In this document: positions 1-5,343 of the stretch, one piece after another
Position numbering within the stretch: position 1 is the first letter of the stretch
Layout of the letters: the number at the start of each line of letters is the position of its first letter
Assembly: GCA_021772165.1 (NCBI GenBank)
Contig: JAJFMM010000094.1
Location: 1 to 6,814, forward strand
Reading direction: 5' to 3'
Length of the DNA stretch: 6,814 nucleotides
From: Chlamydiota bacterium
GTDB taxonomy: Bacteria; Chlamydiota; Chlamydiia; Chlamydiales; SM23-39
Made by a program: the position numbers and the translations under genes
Notes under the pieces: model-generated
Seen by the model: only the letters and a program-made list of their open reading frames with translations
What the model was told of the DNA's origin: nothing
The model's database searches: none

Positions 1-50
1 GGGCTCGCTAACAATGTAGCTGCAATAACTAGTGTGGCTAGTTTTTTCAT
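1..50 (-). CDS. N-terminus of an exported protein (cut by the window edge)
   Basis: Reading leftward from the ATG at 50-48, the sequence encodes MKKLATLVIAATLLASP before the edge. Two lysines are followed by an uninterrupted hydrophobic and small-residue stretch, which is the pattern of a Sec signal peptide; a lipoprotein signal is also possible, but no lipobox cysteine is reached. A strong Shine-Dalgarno (AGGAGG) lies seven bases before the start, which makes a real gene likely despite the short visible part. The gene is transcribed away from the ATPase operon and shares its upstream region. The mature protein lies outside the window, so its function cannot be named; it probably acts in the periplasm or outer envelope. 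Confidence 0.7.
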   Translation of the reverse strand, partial: MKKLATLVIAATLLAS

Positions 51-57
51 GTCAATT

Positions 58-63
58 CCTCCT
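58..63 (-). promoter_or_regulatory. Shine-Dalgarno of the leftward gene
   Basis: The plus strand reads CCTCCT, so the leftward mRNA carries AGGAGG, a full anti-Shine-Dalgarno match, seven bases before the ATG. It fixes the start of the leftward gene at base 50 and is stronger than the ribosome binding sites of the first three ATPase genes. Confidence 0.75.
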
Positions 64-82
64 CATGGCGTGACACCTTAGA

Positions 83-109
83 TTTACAATGTAAAGACAT
101 TTTTTACAA
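83..109. repeat. Cluster of TTTAC/GTAAA half-sites in the divergent intergenic region
   Basis: TTTACAA occurs at 83-89 and again at 103-109, exactly 20 bases apart or about two helical turns. An inverted half-site, GTAAA, lies at 91-95 and forms the short palindrome TTTAC-AAT-GTAAA with the first copy. The cluster lies 33-59 bases upstream of the leftward ATG, where a promoter or operator of that gene would be expected. On the minus strand a weak promoter could be read as TTGTAA (109-104) with TGTAAA or TAAATC 15-17 bases further on, but neither -10 is good. The repeats are seen directly; a regulatory role is inference, and an A/T-rich spacer can produce such motifs by chance. Confidence 0.3.
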
Positions 110-182
110 ACAAATATCCGATTTTCCGTTCTCTGGCAAGTGGTAGATGCAATCTTTCTCAAAAATCTCCCGAATATTAGCG

Positions 183-211
183 TTGCAACTTTTTGAAGCG
201 CTCTCTATGAT
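183..211 (+). promoter_or_regulatory. Predicted sigma70-type promoter of the ATPase operon
   Basis: TTGCAA at 183-188 matches 4 of 6 bases of the -35 consensus, and TATGAT at 206-211 matches 5 of 6 of the -10. The spacer is the ideal 17 bases. Transcription would start near base 218, leaving a leader of roughly 26 bases before the atpE ATG at 244. The position directly ahead of the first operon gene supports it. No operator is obvious around it. It is a motif match only. Confidence 0.55.
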
Positions 212-243
212 TCCATGGAAGAATTGAAGAAAATAGGTCCTGG

Positions 244-870
244 ATGAAAAGTTTGGAAAGCGGAAAAGATAAAATGCAGAAAATCTGCGATGTCCTCCGC
301 AAAGAGACGCTTGAACCTGCAAAACAGGAAGCGAGCGAGGTGATTGAGAACGCTCACATACAGGCAGCAGAGATCGTTCGCGAAGCAAAAGAAAAGGTGC
401 AAGGCCTGCTACAAGCAGCCTCTACTGAGATCGAGCAGAAAAAAAAGGCTTTCGAATCGACACTTCAAATTGCATGTCGACAAGGCATTGAGTCTCTTAA
501 GCAAAAGATCGAGAAAGAACTACTCTACAACCAGTTGGCAGAGACCGTAAAAAAAGAGACGTCCGACCCGAAGTTTCTCTCAACGCTCATCAATTCCTTT
601 CTCCAGACATTAGAAGAGAAAGGCATCAACGAAGAGCTTTCAGTGGTTATTCCTAAGTCTGTTACGCCGCGCTCTATCAATGAGCTTCTCGTAGAGAGGT
701 TCCTAGAGCGGCTGCAAAAGAATTCAGTAGCCCTAGGCGACTTTGATGGAGGCATTCAAATTAAACTCCTCGATCGGAAAATCACGATTGATATTTCGGA
801 TCGTGTCATCCGAGAGCTAATCGCTGATTACATTCGCCATGATTTCCGCGAGCTGGTCTTTCAGGTCTAG
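244..870 (+). CDS. atpE: V-type ATP synthase subunit E (peripheral stalk)
   Basis: This 208-residue protein is the peripheral-stalk subunit that ties the A3B3 head to membrane subunit I and stops the head turning with the rotor. Residues about 1-105 are rich in Lys, Glu, Gln and Ala and should form the long N-terminal helix/coiled coil. Residues about 110-208 form the globular C-terminal domain that binds the head, ending in DFRELVFQV, a close match to the end of chlamydial AtpE as I recall it. The N-terminal segment around KMQKICDVLRKETLEPA also fits that family. The start at 244 is the first usable ATG after an in-frame TGA at 208-210. Its Shine-Dalgarno is weak (AGG at 235-237). An ATG at 274 is possible but would remove conserved N-terminal residues. 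The gene opens the operon. A run of eight A (439-446) encodes three lysines. No separate subunit G partner is seen. Confidence 0.92.
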   Translation: MKSLESGKDKMQKICDVLRKETLEPAKQEASEVIENAHIQAAEIVREAKEKVQGLLQAASTEIEQKKKAFESTLQIACRQGIESLKQKIEKELLYNQLAETVKKETSDPKFLSTLINSFLQTLEEKGINEELSVVIPKSVTPRSINELLVERFLERLQKNSVALGDFDGGIQIKLLDRKITIDISDRVIRELIADYIRHDFRELVFQV

Positions 871-873
871 GAA

Positions 874-1641
874 ATGAAATACTACTTTGCAATCAGCTCA
901 TTTCCTCCTCTCTCTCTCGGGACGCGCCCGGCACTTTCCTACGAAGAGGTGAGGACCATGCTTTCCATGAATCTCATTGAATGGGACATGGAGAAAGTGA
1001 AATTGATGCAGCGGCTCGTCGATATCCGAAACATTCGGGCGCTCTGGCTCGGCCAGCCCCTCGATCCCAGAGGAAACTTTGGAGAAAAAGACTTGGAAGA
1101 AGCTCTGTTAGTGCGAGATCCTTTTCCAGCTTTTGTTGGAGATTTTCTCGATCGCTACGAGTCGGTTGAAGAGAGGCTACGCTACTTCTCCTCCCTCTAT
1201 GTCTCTCTGTATGCGGAATCTTCAGAGGAGCTTAACGGATTTCTCAAGGAGTACTTCCAGCTCGAGAGGGAAGTTCGCCTCTGCCTCGCAGCTCTCCGAG
1301 CAAAAGATATGGACCACGATCTGGCCTACGAGCTGCAATTTGAAGACCCCACCGATCCTTTTGTCGCTTTTCTTTTAGCGCAAAAAGAGTCGGGTGATGT
1401 GATCGTGCCACAGGAATACGAAGATTTAAAAACGGCTTTCATGGAAAATAGCTCCGATCCTAAGAAATTATATCGAGCGATTCTTGCATTCCGAATAGCT
1501 AAAATCGAGGACCTTGAGGCTCTCAAGACCTTTTCAATGGATCAGATTCTCGGCTACCTCGCTCGTCTTGCAATTGTGGAAGATTGGGCTAGTTTAGATG
1601 ATGATCAGGGGCATACAGCCCTGGAACAAGTTTGTAGGTAG
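874..1641 (+). CDS. DUF2764 family protein of the V-type ATPase operon (possible subunit C/d-like protein)
   Basis: This 255-residue soluble protein has no signal peptide or membrane segment. The N-terminus, MKYYFAISSFPPLSLG followed by a Ser-Tyr-Glu-Glu segment near residues 22-25, is typical of the DUF2764 family. I recall that family from V-type ATPase operons of Chlamydiae, spirochaetes and Bacteroidetes. It is predicted to be mostly helical. Three segments faintly resemble the repeats of ATPase subunit C (d): LVDIRNIRALWLG with DLEEALL (48-79), LEREVRLCLAALRAKD (130-145) and a C-terminal ILGYLARLAIVEDW (225-238). It starts three bases after atpE and ends five bases before atpA, the place where other operons carry subunit C. 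The family assignment is fairly secure. The role as a central-stalk or coupling subunit is inference from position, and it could instead be an assembly factor. Confidence 0.85.
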   Translation: MKYYFAISSFPPLSLGTRPALSYEEVRTMLSMNLIEWDMEKVKLMQRLVDIRNIRALWLGQPLDPRGNFGEKDLEEALLVRDPFPAFVGDFLDRYESVEERLRYFSSLYVSLYAESSEELNGFLKEYFQLEREVRLCLAALRAKDMDHDLAYELQFEDPTDPFVAFLLAQKESGDVIVPQEYEDLKTAFMENSSDPKKLYRAILAFRIAKIEDLEALKTFSMDQILGYLARLAIVEDWASLDDDQGHTALEQVCR

Positions 1642-1646
1642 TAATT

Positions 1647-3419
1647 ATGAAAGAAGCGAATAAGGCGAAGGGAACTGTCATCCAGGCCTTCGGAAATCTC
1701 CTCCACGTCCGATTCGAAGGGAATATTCGCCAGGGCGAAGTCGCTTCTGTGAAAATTGGCGAAGAGAACCTCCTCTCAGAGGTGATCGAGATCGCCGGAG
1801 ATGTAGCGAAAGTTCAAGTATTCGAAGACACGAAGGGGATTAAACTCCATACACCCGTAGAATTTGCCAGCCATCTCCTGGAAGCAGAACTGGGCCCCGG
1901 CCTCCTCACATCTATTTTTGACGGGCTCCAGAATCCTCTAGAAGAAGTTGCTGAGATCTCAGGCGTTTATATGAAACGCGGTGTCTATCTCCCTCCACTC
2001 AATCGAAAGAAGAAATGGGAGTTTCAGCCCGAGGCTAAAGTAGACGATGTACTGAGACGAGGCGATACGATCGGAACAGTCATGGAAGAGAGATTCCAGC
2101 ATCGCATCATGATGCCGTTCTCCTTTTTCGGCAAAGCCACTTTGACCTTTGTGGCAAAATCTGGCATCTACACCGTCGATGAAGTCGTCGCTCGCGCAGT
2201 CGATGAGAATGGAAAAGAGCTCGAGTTTACGATGGTACAGCGCTGGCCAGTAAAATCAGCCCTCCTCGAAGGCATCAAAAGCCGACCAGAGCGCATGATG
2301 GATACCGGCCTGAGGATCTTCGATACACAGTTTCCCGTCCTTAAGGGAGGCACCTTCTGCTCTCCAGGACCCTTCGGAGCCGGCAAGACCGTCATGCAGC
2401 ATCACCTTTCCAAATACTCCGCTGTCGACATCGTCGTTCTCGTGGCGTGTGGAGAGAGGGCAGGAGAGGTCGTTGAAGTTCTCCGCACCTTCCCTCAATT
2501 GACCGATCCGCATACGGGCGACTCTCTGATGAAGCGTACCGTCATGATCTGCAACACCTCATCGATGCCGGTAGCCGCACGAGAAGCCTCCGTCTACATG
2601 GGAGCCGCGATTGCCGAATACTACCGCCAGATGGGACTCGACGTTCTTCTTCTCGCCGACTCAACCTCTCGATGGGCACAGGCGATGCGAGAGATGTCGG
2701 GACGTTTGGAAGAAATTCCAGGTGAAGAAGCCTTTCCCGCCTATCTGAGCTCAAGAATCTCCGCATTCTATGAAAGAGCGGGAGTCGTTGCGCTCAAAGC
2801 TGGCAAGTCAGGAACATTGACCATCGGAGGAACCGTTTCTCCGGCAGGTGGTAACTTCGAAGAGCCCGTCACCCAGGCATCCCTATCGATCGTCGGCGCC
2901 TTCCACGGTCTATCCCGTGCTCGCTCAGATGCGAGACGCTATCCAGCGATCGACCCACTGATCTCCTGGTCCAAGTACCTCGATCAAGTAGGAAAAGAGC
3001 TCGATGAGCGCCTCCCAGGATGGGCAGACAAAGTCAAAGCCGCCAGCAACCTTCTGAGGAAGGGAGAAGAGATCGGCAAGAGAATGGAAGTGGTCGGTGA
3101 AGAGGGAGTCTCTCTCGATGACATGGTCGAGTTTCTGAAATCGGAGCTCTATGAAATCTGCTATCTACAACAGAATGCCTTCGACGTAGAAGACGCATAC
3201 TGTCCTCTAGACAGACAGATTCAAGCTTTCCAACTGATTCAGGAAATTTTCGAGACATCCTTCCACTTTGACCTGCACGACGAGGCTAGAACCTACTTCC
3301 TGGCTCTGCAGAATGAGGTGAAAAACCTCAATTTTGTGACCTACGATACCGACCGCTATCGAGAGGCCATTCAAAGCATTAGAGAAAAAATCGAGAGCAA
3401 GAGGACTGTGCACGCATGA
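1647..3419 (+). CDS. atpA: V-type ATP synthase catalytic subunit A
   Basis: This is the catalytic subunit of the cytoplasmic A3B3 head, which hydrolyses or makes ATP as the rotor turns (EC 7.1.2.2 class). At 590 residues it has the full length expected. In order it shows an N-terminal beta-barrel (about 1-75), the A-subunit-specific bulge domain (about 110-190), a perfect P-loop GPFGAGKT at 241-248 with Lys247 and Thr248, the CGERAGE motif with the catalytic Glu270, the Walker B segment VLLLADSTSRWAQAMRE at 333-349, the EEIPGEEAFPAYL segment at 355-367, and a helical C-terminal domain. NTSSMPVAAREAS (303-315) is also a family signature. The start has AGG at 1636-1638, eight bases upstream. 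The stop overlaps the atpB start by four bases. All catalytic residues that I can check are intact. Confidence 0.97.
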   Translation: MKEANKAKGTVIQAFGNLLHVRFEGNIRQGEVASVKIGEENLLSEVIEIAGDVAKVQVFEDTKGIKLHTPVEFASHLLEAELGPGLLTSIFDGLQNPLEEVAEISGVYMKRGVYLPPLNRKKKWEFQPEAKVDDVLRRGDTIGTVMEERFQHRIMMPFSFFGKATLTFVAKSGIYTVDEVVARAVDENGKELEFTMVQRWPVKSALLEGIKSRPERMMDTGLRIFDTQFPVLKGGTFCSPGPFGAGKTVMQHHLSKYSAVDIVVLVACGERAGEVVEVLRTFPQLTDPHTGDSLMKRTVMICNTSSMPVAAREASVYMGAAIAEYYRQMGLDVLLLADSTSRWAQAMREMSGRLEEIPGEEAFPAYLSSRISAFYERAGVVALKAGKSGTLTIGGTVSPAGGNFEEPVTQASLSIVGAFHGLSRARSDARRYPAIDPLISWSKYLDQVGKELDERLPGWADKVKAASNLLRKGEEIGKRMEVVGEEGVSLDDMVEFLKSELYEICYLQQNAFDVEDAYCPLDRQIQAFQLIQEIFETSFHFDLHDEARTYFLALQNEVKNLNFVTYDTDRYREAIQSIREKIESKRTVHA

Positions 3420-4732
3420 GAAAAGTCTACGATCGTATCATTGACCTACGGGGAAACCTGATCACTGTGTCCGCCGAAGGAGTCGCTCTAGGTGAACTCG
3501 CCCGTGTTCATAAAAGCAATGGCACCACAACTTACGCCTCCGTTTTACGCTTTGAAAATGACCTCGTTACTCTACAGGTATTTGAAAGTACCCGAGGGAT
3601 CTCGACCGGAGACCAAGTGGTCTTCCTCGGACGCCAGATCCAGGCCGTCTTTTCCGAAGACATTCTAGGCCGCAGACTCAACGGAGCCGGCATTCCTATC
3701 GACAACGGCCCTGAGATCATCGGCACCTCGATCGATATCGGCCAGCCCTCATTCAACCCCACCAAGCGGATCATTCCAAGGGAGATGGTGAAAACCAACA
3801 TCCCGATGATCGACGTCTTCAACTGCCTCGTCAAATCCCAGAAGATTCCGATCTTTTCTGTGGCAGGCGAGCCCTATAATCAACTTTTGATGCGGATTGC
3901 AAACCAGACCGATGCAGATGTCGTGATCATCGCCGGAATGGGACTGCGCTTTGATGACTACCAAGCCTTCATCGATAACGCAGAAAATGAGGGCTCGATC
4001 GAAAAAAGCATCTTGTTCATCCACCAAGCCACAGATCCTCCTGTCGAGTGCATCCTTGTGCCCGATATGTCTCTCGCCGTAGCTGAGAAGCTTGCAACTG
4101 AGGGAAAAAATGTTCTGGTACTGATGACCGACATGACCGCTTACGCAGATGCGATCAAAGAAATTGCGATTACGATGGATCAGATCCCATCGAACCGCGG
4201 CTATCCGGGATCGCTCTACTCCGATCTCGCAGCCCGCTATGAAAAAGCGGTCGACATCGACGGTGGCGGATCGATCACCATCATCACAGTTACAACCATG
4301 CCTGGTGGAGACGTCACGCACCCGATTCCCGACAACACCGGCTACATTACAGAGGGGCAGTTCTTTCTCCACGGCGGTTCGATCGATCCGTTTGGATCGC
4401 TCTCTCGTCTCAAGCAGCAGGTGATTGGGAAAGTGACCCGCGAAGATCACAACGACCTGGCCAACGCGATGATTCGACTCTATGCGGACTCAAAAAAAGC
4501 GCGTGAGAGACAGGGGATGGGCTTTAAGCTCTCTCGCTGGGATGAAAAATTACTGCGCTATTCACACTTCTTCGAAGAGAGAATGATGAGCTTGCAAGTC
4601 AACCTCCCTCTCGAAGAGGCACTGGATCTTGGATGGCTCACATTGGCTGAATGCTTTAAACCGGATGAAGTGGGGATCAAACAGCAGATCTCTGAGAAGT
4701 ACTGGCCTAAAGAGGTTTCGTCCGATCAATGA
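3416..4732 (+). CDS. atpB: V-type ATP synthase non-catalytic subunit B
   Basis: This is the non-catalytic nucleotide-binding partner of subunit A in the A3B3 head. Its 438 residues match the usual chlamydial length. An N-terminal beta-barrel (about 1-75) leads to GRRLNGAGIPID (85-96), a conserved B-subunit segment. The P-loop position reads FSVAGEPYNQLLMRIANQ (147-164) and lacks the GKT signature, as expected for a non-catalytic site. LMTDMTAYADAIKEI (236-250) and QIPSNRGYPGSLYSDLA (256-272) are hallmark motifs. DPFGSLSRLK (324-333) contains Arg331, the probable arginine finger reaching into the neighbouring A-subunit site. The ATG overlaps the atpA stop as ATGA, and GAGGA at 3401-3405 can serve as ribosome binding site, so coupled translation with atpA is likely. 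Confidence 0.97.
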   Translation: MRKVYDRIIDLRGNLITVSAEGVALGELARVHKSNGTTTYASVLRFENDLVTLQVFESTRGISTGDQVVFLGRQIQAVFSEDILGRRLNGAGIPIDNGPEIIGTSIDIGQPSFNPTKRIIPREMVKTNIPMIDVFNCLVKSQKIPIFSVAGEPYNQLLMRIANQTDADVVIIAGMGLRFDDYQAFIDNAENEGSIEKSILFIHQATDPPVECILVPDMSLAVAEKLATEGKNVLVLMTDMTAYADAIKEIAITMDQIPSNRGYPGSLYSDLAARYEKAVDIDGGGSITIITVTTMPGGDVTHPIPDNTGYITEGQFFLHGGSIDPFGSLSRLKQQVIGKVTREDHNDLANAMIRLYADSKKARERQGMGFKLSRWDEKLLRYSHFFEERMMSLQVNLPLEEALDLGWLTLAECFKPDEVGIKQQISEKYWPKEVSSDQ

Positions 4733-5343
4733 CAACATTGAAGCTGACCAAGAACGAACTCCGTATTCAACAGACAAAGCTAACGCAACTGCAGCGCTAT
4801 CTACCGACGCTGCAGCTGAAAAAAGCGATGCTCCAGTTCGAGGTCACCAATGTGCAGATGGAAATCGTGGCTCTGCAAGAGAGCATGGATAAGCGACGCA
4901 GAGAAGTAGAGAAGTTCAGCTCCTTTCTCTTAGAAAAAGTGGATTGCGATCTTAGCGTCTATTGCGATGTGCAGCATGTGAAAAAGCGCTACGAGAATAT
5001 CGCCGGCGTCGAAATCCCCATCTTTGAAACAGTGGTTTTTAGAAAAAGCGACTACTTTCTCTTCGACACACCCGTCTGGACCGAATCGGCAACAAAACTG
5101 CTTCGCGAACTCGTGATTGAAAAAGAGAAGATCGAAGTTGCCAAGGAAAAGAAAAGAGCTCTGGAAAAAGAGCTGAGAGAAGTCTCGATCCGCGTGAATC
5201 TTTTTGAGAAAATTCTCATTCCACGCTCGATTGAGAACATCAAAAAGATCCGCATCTTCCTGGGAGACCAGCAACTCGCAGCCGTAGCTCAGGCAAAAGT
5301 GGCAAAAATGAAAATCCTGGCTCGCAAAAAGGAGATGGCATGA
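4729..5343 (+). CDS. atpD: V-type ATP synthase subunit D (central rotor shaft)
   Basis: Subunit D is the coiled-coil axle inside the A3B3 head that transmits torque to the membrane ring. The protein has 204 residues. N-terminal helix residues about 5-70 (LTKNELRIQQTKLTQLQRYL, 6-25) and C-terminal helix about 120-200 form an antiparallel coiled coil around a central globular part (about 70-118). The C-terminal segment SIRVNLFEKILIPRSIENIK (153-172), continuing KKIRIFLGD, fits the family pattern RVNxLExxxIPxxxxTIxxI. The start overlaps the atpB stop as ATGA. Its nearest Shine-Dalgarno-like sequence, AGAGG at 4711-4715, lies 13 bases away, so coupled re-initiation probably matters. Subunit F, which normally caps D, has no gene in this stretch. 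Confidence 0.94.
   Translation: MTTLKLTKNELRIQQTKLTQLQRYLPTLQLKKAMLQFEVTNVQMEIVALQESMDKRRREVEKFSSFLLEKVDCDLSVYCDVQHVKKRYENIAGVEIPIFETVVFRKSDYFLFDTPVWTESATKLLRELVIEKEKIEVAKEKKRALEKELREVSIRVNLFEKILIPRSIENIKKIRIFLGDQQLAAVAQAKVAKMKILARKKEMA
5329..5334 (+). promoter_or_regulatory. Shine-Dalgarno of atpI
   Basis: AAGGAG lies five bases before the ATG at 5340, inside the last codons of atpD. It is the strongest ribosome binding site among the ATPase genes and fixes the atpI start, which overlaps the atpD stop as ATGA. Confidence 0.65.

Noticed and set aside
52..66. A four-codon leader frame (MRRN, stop) on the minus strand ahead of the exported-protein gene
   Set aside because: Its ATG and first codons are the AGGAGG Shine-Dalgarno itself, so the frame is most simply a by-product of that sequence.
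3597..4388. Frequent GATC/TCGA-rich words in atpB and neighbouring genes
   Set aside because: They fall in different codon positions as Ile-Asp, Asp-Arg and Ser-Ile codon pairs and have no regular spacing, so codon preference explains them better than a repeat or methylation-linked element.
3749..4450. A 233-residue minus-strand open frame opposite atpB
   Set aside because: It lies wholly antisense to a gene with all AtpB hallmark motifs, has no recognisable domain and is rich in Arg, His, Asp and Cys. This is what results from reading a G+C-rich gene backwards.
3550..4732. Loss of the catalytic P-loop lysine in AtpB as a possible defect
   Set aside because: B subunits of V/A-type ATPases normally lack a canonical GKT P-loop; the other B motifs and the probable arginine finger are intact.
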